A stretch of DNA of 14,429 bases from Corynebacterium sp. GTDB taxonomy: Bacteria > Actinomycetota > Actinomycetes > Mycobacteriales > Mycobacteriaceae. Made by a program: the position numbers and the translations under genes. Where the stretch lies: contig JAKDIS010000062.1 of the NCBI GenBank assembly GCA_030450335.1, positions 1 through 14,429 on the forward strand. Reading direction: 5' to 3'. A model generated the notes under the pieces. It was not told the origin of the DNA and ran no database searches. It was given only the letters and a program-made list of their open reading frames with translations. Below are positions 1 through 8,483 of the stretch, one piece after another; position 1 is the stretch's first letter, and every line of letters begins with the position of its first letter.

Positions 1-992
1 ATGTCCTGCCCGAGCTCCGGGCCCCAGGCCGGTGCCATGCCCAGGTTGTGCAGCACCTCCTGGGTGGCGCGCACGTTGTTCATCGTCATGAAGTGGAGGT
101 CGGGCGCGCCCTCGGCGATGAGCCGCTCCGCCATCCTCGAGGTCACGTCGATGCCGGCCTCACGGATGGCCGCGGCATTCTTCACCTCGTCACCGGCGGC
201 CGCCCTGGTCAGCTCATCCTCCAGCAAGGCCGGCAGCGACGCCCCCGCCAGCTCCATCTGCCGGCGCACGGAGCGCAACGACGTGATCGGCATCAGACCC
301 GGGATGATCGGCTTGGCCCCGTGCACCGGGTCCGCCGCCGCCAGCCGGTCCCGCAGACGCAGGTAGTGGTCGACGTCGAAGAACATCTGGGTGATCGAGT
401 AGCTCGCACCCGCCTGCAGCTTCTGCAGCGTGTAGCGGGTGTCGTTCTCCAGGCTCCCGGCACGGTAGTGCCCCTCCGGGAAGGACGCGATGCCGATGTC
501 GAAGTCGGAGCACTCCGGCATCGACCGCACGAGCTCGATCAGTTCGTGGGCGAAGTTCAGCCCACCGTCGACCGGCGACCAGTCACCCGTGGGGTCACCC
601 GGCGGGTCGCCGCGCAACGCCAGCAGGTTCGTCAGGCCCAGGGAGGCGAACTCGCGGAGGATGTCGCGGAGCTCCTCCTCACGGTGGTCCACGAGGGTGA
701 GGTGCAGCAGCGTCGTCAACGGCTTGACCGACAGGCGGGATGCGACGCGCTCGGTTCGTTCCCGGCTCGAACCGCCGGCACCGTAGGTGACGGACACGAA
801 GCTGGCGCCGAGGTCGTGGAAGGCCTCCGCGGCGGACCAGAGGCGTTGCTCCGCGTCGTCGTTGCGCGGGGGCATGAACTCCACCGAGAAGGGCACACGT
901 CCGGGCGTACCCCACTTGAGGGTGTCTGCGACGGCGACCTGCAGGCTCGCCGGGGCGGGGCGGTGAGTTTCGCGGTGAATTTCGTTGACCAT
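1..992 (-). CDS. metF: 5,10-methylenetetrahydrofolate reductase, 3' end truncated by window
   Basis: MetF is a cytoplasmic flavoprotein that reduces 5,10-methylene-THF to 5-methyl-THF, the methyl donor for methionine synthesis. The frame is open from ATG 992 to the window edge: 330 codons with no stop, so only the last few residues are probably missing. Family motifs are in place: FSVEFMPP at residues 35-42 with the catalytic-type Glu38, LRGDPPGD at 126-133 with Asp129, and the SITQMFFD block at 199-206 with Gln202. The length fits the single-domain bacterial enzyme. The gene diverges from idsA across 127 bp. There is no clear Shine-Dalgarno, but a TAGGAT hexamer lies 8 nt before the ATG, so the mRNA may be leaderless. 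In M. tuberculosis the same position holds Rv2172c, which has also been linked to MTHFR activity. Confidence 0.95.
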   Translation of the reverse strand, partial: MVNEIHRETHRPAPASLQVAVADTLKWGTPGRVPFSVEFMPPRNDDAEQRLWSAAEAFHDLGASFVSVTYGAGGSSRERTERVASRLSVKPLTTLLHLTLVDHREEELRDILREFASLGLTNLLALRGDPPGDPTGDWSPVDGGLNFAHELIELVRSMPECSDFDIGIASFPEGHYRAGSLENDTRYTLQKLQAGASYSITQMFFDVDHYLRLRDRLAAADPVHGAKPIIPGLMPITSLRSVRRQMELAGASLPALLEDELTRAAAGDEVKNAAAIREAGIDVTSRMAERLIAEGAPDLHFMTMNNVRATQEVLHNLGMAPAWGPELGQD

Positions 993-1000
993 AGCGCCCC

Positions 1001-1006
1001 ATCCTA
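1001..1006 (-). promoter_or_regulatory. candidate -10 hexamer of metF (leaderless)
   Basis: On the minus strand TAGGAT is followed by 8 nt and then the metF ATG at 992. This puts a transcription start at or next to the A of the start codon. I see no -35 at a good distance, which is common in corynebacterial promoters. The call rests on pattern and spacing only. Confidence 0.4.
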
Positions 1007-1061
1007 GAAGACCACCCGGCGTCTCGGGCAGGTCGAGGTCCGCTTTCCGCGCACCGGTCCC

Positions 1062-1067
1062 TACTAT
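1062..1067 (+). promoter_or_regulatory. candidate -10 hexamer of the idsA-mptA operon
   Basis: TACTAT matches the corynebacterial TAnanT -10 consensus. It would start transcription near 1074 and give a leader of about 45 nt that contains the idsA ribosome binding site. No convincing -35 is visible 16-18 nt upstream. Confidence 0.35.
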
Positions 1068-1105
1068 GGGGATGAATCACCCCGTCCCCTACTTCTTCAC
1101 GTTAC

Positions 1106-1110
1106 GGAGG
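1106..1110 (+). promoter_or_regulatory. ribosome binding site deciding the idsA start
   Basis: GGAGG ends 9 nt before ATG 1120. The same frame is open up to an earlier ATG at 985, but that start has no comparable site and would lie inside the divergent metF start region. The site therefore favours 1120. Confidence 0.75.
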
Positions 1111-1119
1111 CACCCCCCG

Positions 1120-2244
1120 ATGGCCGACGCCGCCCCGACGCCGACCTGGCACGTGGACAGCCCGCTGTCCGACGTCCCGCCGGTCGTCGACGCCACCCTC
1201 ACGGACTTCCTGGCCGCCAGGCACGCGGAGTTCGACGGCATCGACCCCGTCATCGAGCAGGGCATCAACGAGCTCTCGGCGTTCATCGTCGGCGGTAAGC
1301 GACTGCGTCCCCTCTTCACCTGGGCCGGGGTGCGTTGTGCCCTGGAGGGTGGCGGCGGGTCGCTCGACGAGGGGACGGACGCCACCTCACTCGTCGCCGC
1401 GGCCAGCTCCCTGGAGTTCATCCAGGCCTGCGCCCTGGTGCACGACGACATCATCGACCGCTCCGACACCCGCCGCGGACGCCCCACCGTGCACCGTTCC
1501 TTCGAGGCCCGGCACCGGCACGACGGATGGCTCGGCGACGCCGGCGCCTACGGGGTCAGCCAGGCGATCCTCGTCGGCGACCTGGCGTTCGCCTGGGCCG
1601 ACGACATGCTGGCCGACTCCGGGGTCTCCGCCGCCGCGCTGCGCCGGGCGCGTGAACCGTGGCGTGCCATGCGCACCGAGGTCATCGCCGGGCAGATGCT
1701 CGACATCTCGGTGGAGGCCAGCGGCTCCGAGGACCCGGAGGCGCCGTGGAAGGTCAACACCTACAAGACCGCCGCCTACACCGTGGAGCGTCCCCTGCAC
1801 CTCGGCGCCGTTCTGGCGGACGCGCCGGCGGAGACCGTCCGGATGCTGCGCTCGGTGGGCCGCGACATCGGCATCGCCTTCCAGTTGGAGGACGACCATC
1901 TCGGCGTCTTCGGTGACCCCTCGGTCACCGGCAAGGCCTCCGGCGACGACCTGCGCTCGGGCAAGCGGACCTACCTGGTGGCCTCCGCTCTGCGCGCCGC
2001 CGACGCCGCGGACCCGTCCGCGGCCGCCCGGCTGCGCGCCGGCATGGGGACGGTGACCACGGAGGACGAGGTCGACGTCCTGCGCGGGATCATCGTCGAC
2101 TCCGGGGCGGCGACCGAGTCGACCGCGCTGATCCGTTCCCTCACCGACCGGGCCGTGGCCACGCTGCGCGCCGGCGGGCTCGGCGACGCCGTCACCGACG
2201 ACCTCGTCGGTGTCGCCGAACAACTCACGGAGCGGAGGAGCTGA
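1120..2244 (+). CDS. idsA: polyprenyl (geranylgeranyl-type) diphosphate synthase
   Basis: This is a 374-residue trans-isoprenyl diphosphate synthase. It condenses isopentenyl diphosphate with allylic diphosphates in the cytoplasm. Family landmarks are GGKRLRP at residues 58-64; the first Asp-rich motif DDIID at 109-113, followed by RSDTRRGRPTVH; and the second Asp-rich region at 254-266, where DDHLG replaces a full DDxxD, as is usual in this group. The start is set by GGAGG 9 nt upstream. The stop is 2 nt from the mptA start, so the two are surely co-transcribed. C. glutamicum IdsA is described as its main GGPP synthase for carotenoids, and the M. tuberculosis counterpart is idsA2 (Rv2173). 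Product chain length cannot be read from the sequence. Coupling to mptA suggests a role in supplying polyprenyl carriers, which is an inference. Confidence 0.92.
   Translation: MADAAPTPTWHVDSPLSDVPPVVDATLTDFLAARHAEFDGIDPVIEQGINELSAFIVGGKRLRPLFTWAGVRCALEGGGGSLDEGTDATSLVAAASSLEFIQACALVHDDIIDRSDTRRGRPTVHRSFEARHRHDGWLGDAGAYGVSQAILVGDLAFAWADDMLADSGVSAAALRRAREPWRAMRTEVIAGQMLDISVEASGSEDPEAPWKVNTYKTAAYTVERPLHLGAVLADAPAETVRMLRSVGRDIGIAFQLEDDHLGVFGDPSVTGKASGDDLRSGKRTYLVASALRAADAADPSAAARLRAGMGTVTTEDEVDVLRGIIVDSGAATESTALIRSLTDRAVATLRAGGLGDAVTDDLVGVAEQLTERRS
2234..2240 (+). promoter_or_regulatory. ribosome binding site of mptA inside the idsA 3' end
   Basis: GGAGGAG lies in the last codons of idsA, 6 nt before GTG 2247. 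It supports the GTG over the internal ATG at 2280, and it implies translational coupling because the idsA stop is only 2 nt upstream of the GTG. Confidence 0.75.
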
Positions 2245-2246
2245 AC

Positions 2247-3863
2247 GTGCTGACACGGACCGGGGCCCGGCTACGGGACATGCCCCGTCGCACGGCCGTC
2301 ATCCTCGGGGTGGTCGGCTCGGTGCTGCTGGCACTGTGCTCGCACTCCGTGGGCGCCACCCGTAACCGCGGTGGCCTCCTGCAGGAACTGGGCTGGTCCA
2401 ACCTGGGGTTCGGCCACCTCTACGGCATCGTGGTGGTGTTCATGTGGGTGGCGATCCTGCTGATGATCACCTCGTGGATCGTCGTGGGCGGACGGATCGT
2501 CCGGCTCGGCGAGAGGCTCGGCGCCTCCACCATCGTCGCGTGGGTCGCCCCGCTGTTCTTCGCCGGCCCGCTGATGAGCCGCGACATCTACTCCTACCTG
2601 ATGCAGGGCACCCTGGCCCGCGACGGCCTCAACGCCTACGAGGTGGGCGCCTCCGCCAACCCCGGACGCATGTTCTTCGAGGTCAGCGGCGACTGGCGTA
2701 ACACCACCACGCCCTACGGCCCCCTGCACCTGTGGATCGGCGACGGGATCACCCGGATCACCGGGGACAACATCACCGCCGGGATCATCGCCTACAAGAT
2801 CCTCTCGCTGGCCAGCTTCGCCGTCCTGGTGTGGGCGGTGGCCGGCCTCGCCCGCAGTATCGGCAGCTCCCCGGAACTCGCCGTGTGGATCGGTGTCGCC
2901 AACCCGCTGGCGGTCATCCACTTCATCGGCGGAATGCACAACGAGGTCACGATGATGGCCCTGGTGTGCACCGGCCTGTACCTGGGATTCAGGGCCGCAC
3001 CGGTCCGTGGGCTGGTCTACGGCTCCGCCCTGGTCGGCGCAGGCGTGGCGCTGAAGGCCACCGCCCTGTTCGCCCTGCCGTTCCTGGTGTGGGTCTTCGT
3101 TGCACGTCGTGCCGGCGAGGCCCCCGGGGCGAACGGTCCCCGTCGTAGCTTCCGCGAGGTACTCCGTGACCTGCCCCGCATCACCCCTGCCCGTCTGGTC
3201 TGCATGCTGCTCGGCGGACTGGGCTCGGTGGCGGTCATGCTGGTCTCCGTCGCGGCGATCACCTGGGCCAGCGGGCAGACCTGGGGCTGGGTCGCCGAGA
3301 TCAGCGGCAACACCAAGGTGATCAACCCGCTGTCCCTGGCGTCCCTGTTGGCAGGGTTGCTGGTGCGTCCGCTGAGCCTGTTCAGCGAGGAGATCTACTT
3401 CAACGAGATCGTCGCGGTCCTGCGTCCGGTGACCATGGTCCTCATGCTTCTCGGACTCGTGGTCTGCTGGGCCGTGTGGCGCCGTGGCGCCAGGGACGCC
3501 ATGGTCGGGGCGACCGCGGCCTACGCGGTCACCTGCGTCCTCAACGCCGTCGTCCTGCCCTGGTACTACATGGCACCGCTGGCACTGTTCGGCGTCTGGG
3601 TCCGAGACCGTCGCGCGGTGATCGTGGTCGCGTGGCTGTCGATGGTGATGTCGATGACCTTCGACGGCGGCGGCAACAACCGCCTCTACTCGCTGTGGTG
3701 GCTCGTGGTCGTCGGCCTGCTGATGTGGTGGGCAACGACCTCCTGCCTCCGGAGCAGCGGGGACAGGTCGCAGACGTCAGGCGATGGCCATGGCCTGGGC
3801 GCGGCGCATGACCTCCCGGGCGAGGTGCCCGTGCAGGGCGTCGACGGGACGACCCGGCAGTGA
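2247..3863 (+). CDS. mptA: alpha-(1->6)-mannopyranosyltransferase, GT-C membrane enzyme
   Basis: This is a 538-residue polytopic membrane protein with about a dozen hydrophobic segments. MptA uses polyprenyl-phosphate-mannose on the outer membrane face to extend the alpha-1,6 mannan backbone of lipomannan and lipoarabinomannan. The GT-C hallmark is the first extracytoplasmic loop, LMSRDIYSYLMQG at residues 109-121 with acidic Asp113; it is followed by a TPYGPLHLWIGDG loop. Position directly after idsA and beside an Rv2175c-type gene and pknL matches M. tuberculosis mptA (Rv2174) and C. glutamicum mptA. The GTG start has a strong ribosome binding site overlapping idsA. After the last membrane segment (about residue 496) comes a roughly 40-residue polar tail, and 87 bp of this overlap the 3' end of the opposite gene. 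MptB is the main alternative; synteny favours MptA. Confidence 0.88.
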   Translation: MLTRTGARLRDMPRRTAVILGVVGSVLLALCSHSVGATRNRGGLLQELGWSNLGFGHLYGIVVVFMWVAILLMITSWIVVGGRIVRLGERLGASTIVAWVAPLFFAGPLMSRDIYSYLMQGTLARDGLNAYEVGASANPGRMFFEVSGDWRNTTTPYGPLHLWIGDGITRITGDNITAGIIAYKILSLASFAVLVWAVAGLARSIGSSPELAVWIGVANPLAVIHFIGGMHNEVTMMALVCTGLYLGFRAAPVRGLVYGSALVGAGVALKATALFALPFLVWVFVARRAGEAPGANGPRRSFREVLRDLPRITPARLVCMLLGGLGSVAVMLVSVAAITWASGQTWGWVAEISGNTKVINPLSLASLLAGLLVRPLSLFSEEIYFNEIVAVLRPVTMVLMLLGLVVCWAVWRRGARDAMVGATAAYAVTCVLNAVVLPWYYMAPLALFGVWVRDRRAVIVVAWLSMVMSMTFDGGGNNRLYSLWWLVVVGLLMWWATTSCLRSSGDRSQTSGDGHGLGAAHDLPGEVPVQGVDGTTRQ

Positions 3864-4217
3864 CTCGTCCTCGGTGAACAGGAACTCCAGGATCTCCGCG
3901 TCGCTGTAGCCACCGTCGGCCAGCAGGGCGACGAGCCCCGGGACGAAGCGGTTGAGCTCGCCGCCGTCGGTGAAGAAGCGGGCCGGGACCTGGCGCACGC
4001 CGTCGACGTGCACGGCGACCAGGCGGTGACTGTTCAGGTCGTCCATCACGCGGGTCACCAGGACGTCGAGCACCTCGGCGACCTCGGGCACGTTGAGGAC
4101 CTGCGTACCTGCGGGCAGGCCCGAGACCGCCTCGGCGAGGCGACGGCCGGTGGAGTTGTCGGACGGGATGTTCTCGGAGGTGGCGTCGGAACCGACGCCG
4201 TCGTTTTTCTCACTCAC
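3777..4217 (-). CDS. Rv2175c-type winged-helix DNA-binding protein, likely PknL substrate
   Basis: This is a small 146-residue protein, the same length as M. tuberculosis Rv2175c as I recall it. The Rv2175c product is a winged helix-turn-helix DNA-binding protein phosphorylated by PknL on an N-terminal Thr, which weakens DNA binding. Here a flexible N-tail rich in Ser, Thr and Asn (residues 1-25, with Thr13 and Thr23 as candidate sites) precedes the helix-turn-helix region LNVPEVAEVLDVLVTRVMDD (about 41-60). The C-terminus ends REVMRRAQAMAIA, as in the family. I chose GTG 4217 over the longer open frame to 4367 because the shorter form fits the family length and a -10-like hexamer sits 7 nt upstream. 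The gene diverges from pknL across 100 bp. Its 3' end overlaps mptA by 87 bp on the other strand. The DNA target is unknown. Confidence 0.85.
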   Translation of the reverse strand: MSEKNDGVGSDATSENIPSDNSTGRRLAEAVSGLPAGTQVLNVPEVAEVLDVLVTRVMDDLNSHRLVAVHVDGVRQVPARFFTDGGELNRFVPGLVALLADGGYSDAEILEFLFTEDESLPGRPVDALHGHLAREVMRRAQAMAIA

Positions 4218-4224
4218 GGTCCCC

Positions 4225-4230
4225 AGCCTA
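4225..4230 (-). promoter_or_regulatory. candidate -10 hexamer of the Rv2175c-like gene (leaderless)
   Basis: On the minus strand TAGGCT is followed by 7 nt and then GTG 4217. With no good Shine-Dalgarno present, this spacing suggests a transcript starting at the start codon. The hexamer is only a partial consensus match. Confidence 0.35.
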
Positions 4231-4271
4231 TCCCGTCCCACGCACTTTCCGGGCTTTGCCCGCCCTCCCCG

Positions 4272-4277
4272 TATACT
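4272..4277 (+). promoter_or_regulatory. candidate -10 hexamer of pknL
   Basis: TATACT is a near-perfect -10 match in an otherwise GC-rich 100-bp divergent region. It would start transcription near 4284 and leave a leader of about 34 nt containing the pknL ribosome binding site. No clear -35 is seen. Confidence 0.5.
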
Positions 4278-4296
4278 TCCCCGGTAGCCGTAGAAG

Positions 4297-4304
4297 AAAG
4301 GAGG
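4297..4304 (+). promoter_or_regulatory. ribosome binding site of pknL, unusually long spacing
   Basis: AAAGGAGG is a very strong Shine-Dalgarno, but it ends 13 nt before ATG 4318, beyond the usual 5-9 nt. No start codon in the pknL frame lies closer, because a TAG at 4291 closes the frame upstream. ATG 4318 therefore stands, with possibly reduced initiation. Confidence 0.6.
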
Positions 4305-4317
4305 CGGGCCGAGCATC

Positions 4318-6525
4318 ATGGAGCCCCAGCTACAGCCAGGTGACCTGCTGGACAACCGGTACCGCATCGGCGAGACGATCGCCCGCGGAGGAATGTCGGT
4401 GGTCTACCACTGCGTGGACACCCGACTGGACCGCGACCTCGCCGCCAAGGTGCTGGATCCCGGGTACGCCCGCGAGCCCGCCTTCCGCGCCCGGTTCGAA
4501 CGCGAGGCCCGCGCCGTGGCGCGCCTCAACCACCCGTGTCTGGTCAACGTCTTCGACCAGGGGGTGGACCGACGTCCCGACGGCGACCACGTCTTCCTGG
4601 TCATGGAGCTGATCAGCGGCGGAACCCTGCGTGAACTGCTGCGCGAGCGCGGCCCCATGCCGCCGCACGCCGCACTCGCGGTGATGGGTCCCGTCCTCGA
4701 GGCCCTCGCCCTGGCACACGACGAGGGGATGGTGCACCGCGACGTCAAACCCGACAACGTGCTCATCCGCGACGACCACCAGGTGAAACTCGCCGACTTC
4801 GGGCTGGTGCGCGCCTCGCGCCGCGACGTCTCCACCGGCGGACCGGTGATCGGCACCGCCGCCTACCTCTCCCCGGAGCAGGTCCGCGGTGGCCACGTGG
4901 GCCCGCAGGGCGACGTATACTCCGCCGGCGTCCTGCTGTTCGAGCTCCTCACCGGACGCACCCCGTTCCGCGGGTCGACCCCGGAGGAGACCGCGCTGAT
5001 GCGCCTCGACAACGAGGTCCCCGCCCCCTCGTCCTACATCGCCGGCGTACCGCCGGAACTCGACGAACTGGTGCTGCGCGCCACCGGGCGCGAACCCGCC
5101 GCCCGCTTCGCCGACGGCAACGGGTTCCTGGAGGCGGTGCGCTCCACCCGCCGCGAACTCAACCTCCCGGACTTCCTCGTCCCCGCACCGACCGCCAGCG
5201 CCGTCCACCGCGCACTCGAGGGCTCGCACGTCTCCGACCGGCTGAGCTGGGACGACGACGCGATGGCCACCGGCGTCTTCGGCACCACCGAGACCCGTCA
5301 GGACTTCCCGTCCGCCCACACCGCCGAGACAAACCTCGTCGCGCCCTACGCACCCGAGCCGCCGGACGAACCCCCTGCCGCTCACCCGGAGGAGCACGCC
5401 CCGCAGGAGGGCGGACAGAATGCCCCGGTGCCGCGCAACCAGCGACCGCTGACCAACCGCGGCGGGGCCGCCACCCTGGTGTGGGGCGTCCTGCTCGTCG
5501 TCGTGGTCGTCGCCGTGGCCATCGCCGGCTGGTGGGTGACGTCCGGACGCTACGGCGAGATCCCCCAGGTCCTGGGGCAGGACGTCACCGGTGCGCGTTC
5601 GGCCGTGGAGGCGGCCGGGTTCACCGCCGTGGTCAACGACGTCTACTCCGACGAGGAGCCGCAGCAGACCGTCACCGGAACCGACCCCGACGCGGGGGAA
5701 CGCGCCGTGCGCGGCGACGACGTCGCCGTGCTCGTCTCCCGGGGGCGTCCCACCGTCCCCACACCCGGGGCGACCGACAGTCTCAGCGCCTACCAGTCGA
5801 AACTCTCCGACCGGACGTTGAGCTGGAACGTGGAGGAGTCCGTGTACTCCGACGACGTGGCCGAAGGCATGGTCGCCGAGGTCTCTCCGCAGGCCGGCCA
5901 GGAGGTCAACACCGGCACGGTGGTCACCGTGCAGGTCAGCAAGGGCCCCCGCCCGGTCACCGTGCCTGACGTGAACGGCATGTCCGAGAGCCAGGCCCGC
6001 CGAGCCATCGAGTCCGCCGGCCTGGAGGTCGGCGAGGTCACCCGCCGGTTCGACGCCGACGTCGACGGTGACGACGCCATCGGCACCGACGTCGACGCCG
6101 GAACCGAGGTCCCCGGCGCCTCCTCGGTGACGCTGGTGCTCTCCAACGCGATCACCGTGCCCGACCTCGAGGGGATGGACGCCGAGGAGGCCGCCGCCGA
6201 GCTGCGCGACCTGGGACTGTCCCCCACCACCGGTGACGGCGTGGCCGACACCTCGGTCTCCCGCGGTGACATCGCCGCCCAGGAGCCCTCCGCGGGCACC
6301 CGGGTGGATCCCTCGTCGTCCACCACGGTGACCCTGAACGAGTCGACGATGGTGCGCGTCCCCTTCATCATCGGACGTTCCGTGGAAAGCGCTCGAGAGG
6401 CCCTCGAGGACGAGGGCCTCTCGATGGAGGTCGACGGACGGTCCGACGGGCGGGTCATCACCCAGTCGCCGGGACCGACCTCGCGTGCCGCCGTCGGCGA
6501 CACGGTGACGGTGCGCACGCTGTAG
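4318..6525 (+). CDS. pknL: membrane Ser/Thr protein kinase PknL with five PASTA-like repeats
   Basis: This is a 735-residue Hanks-type receptor kinase. The cytoplasmic kinase domain covers about residues 8-280: glycine loop GETIARGGMSVVY, ATP-binding Lys44, HRDVKPDN at 140-147 with catalytic Asp142, DFG at 160-162, and an activation loop with Ser172, Thr173 and Thr180 before YLSPEQ. A Pro- and acid-rich juxtamembrane stretch follows, then one membrane helix (about 386-407), then five PASTA-like repeats near 413-478, 479-546, 547-611, 612-677 and 678-735. PASTA domains sense peptidoglycan fragments or lipid II in related kinases. The second repeat is the most diverged. M. tuberculosis PknL lacks the extracellular repeats, so this architecture is corynebacterial. 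The divergent Rv2175c-type neighbour is the known type of PknL substrate. The 3' end faces aroG with a 17-bp gap. Confidence 0.96.
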   Translation: MEPQLQPGDLLDNRYRIGETIARGGMSVVYHCVDTRLDRDLAAKVLDPGYAREPAFRARFEREARAVARLNHPCLVNVFDQGVDRRPDGDHVFLVMELISGGTLRELLRERGPMPPHAALAVMGPVLEALALAHDEGMVHRDVKPDNVLIRDDHQVKLADFGLVRASRRDVSTGGPVIGTAAYLSPEQVRGGHVGPQGDVYSAGVLLFELLTGRTPFRGSTPEETALMRLDNEVPAPSSYIAGVPPELDELVLRATGREPAARFADGNGFLEAVRSTRRELNLPDFLVPAPTASAVHRALEGSHVSDRLSWDDDAMATGVFGTTETRQDFPSAHTAETNLVAPYAPEPPDEPPAAHPEEHAPQEGGQNAPVPRNQRPLTNRGGAATLVWGVLLVVVVVAVAIAGWWVTSGRYGEIPQVLGQDVTGARSAVEAAGFTAVVNDVYSDEEPQQTVTGTDPDAGERAVRGDDVAVLVSRGRPTVPTPGATDSLSAYQSKLSDRTLSWNVEESVYSDDVAEGMVAEVSPQAGQEVNTGTVVTVQVSKGPRPVTVPDVNGMSESQARRAIESAGLEVGEVTRRFDADVDGDDAIGTDVDAGTEVPGASSVTLVLSNAITVPDLEGMDAEEAAAELRDLGLSPTTGDGVADTSVSRGDIAAQEPSAGTRVDPSSSTTVTLNESTMVRVPFIIGRSVESAREALEDEGLSMEVDGRSDGRVITQSPGPTSRAAVGDTVTVRTL

Positions 6526-6532
6526 CGCACCG
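6509..6532. terminator. hairpin spanning the pknL stop codon, possible bidirectional terminator
   Basis: Eight bases, CGGTGCGC at 6509-6516, pair perfectly with GCGCACCG at 6525-6532 around an 8-nt loop. The pknL TAG occupies 6523-6525. The hairpin lies between the convergent pknL and aroG and can form in either transcript. There is no T-run on either side, so a classical intrinsic terminator is not assured. Confidence 0.45.
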
Positions 6533-6542
6533 CGCGGGGCGG

Positions 6543-8472
<1,930 letters not shown>

Positions 8473-8483
8473 GGGGAGTCAGT

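Noticed and set aside
48..1007. Long open frame on the plus strand across metF
   Set aside because: It is antisense to a clear MetF, and its translation is Arg/Gly/Val-rich with no family signature, as expected for a shadow frame in GC-rich DNA.
1009..1024. AGAC...GTCT inverted pair near the metF start, resembling a McbR methionine-repressor site
   Set aside because: The spacer is 8 bp instead of the 6 bp I recall for the McbR site, and the outer T/A bases do not fit, so I do not call an operator.
985..1119. N-terminal extension of idsA from ATG 985
   Set aside because: It would begin inside the divergent metF start region and has no ribosome binding site. GGAGG before ATG 1120 and family alignment favour the shorter protein.
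4218..4367. 50-residue N-terminal extension of the Rv2175c-like protein
   Set aside because: It would overlap the pknL start and both candidate promoters, and the 146-residue form matches the family length.
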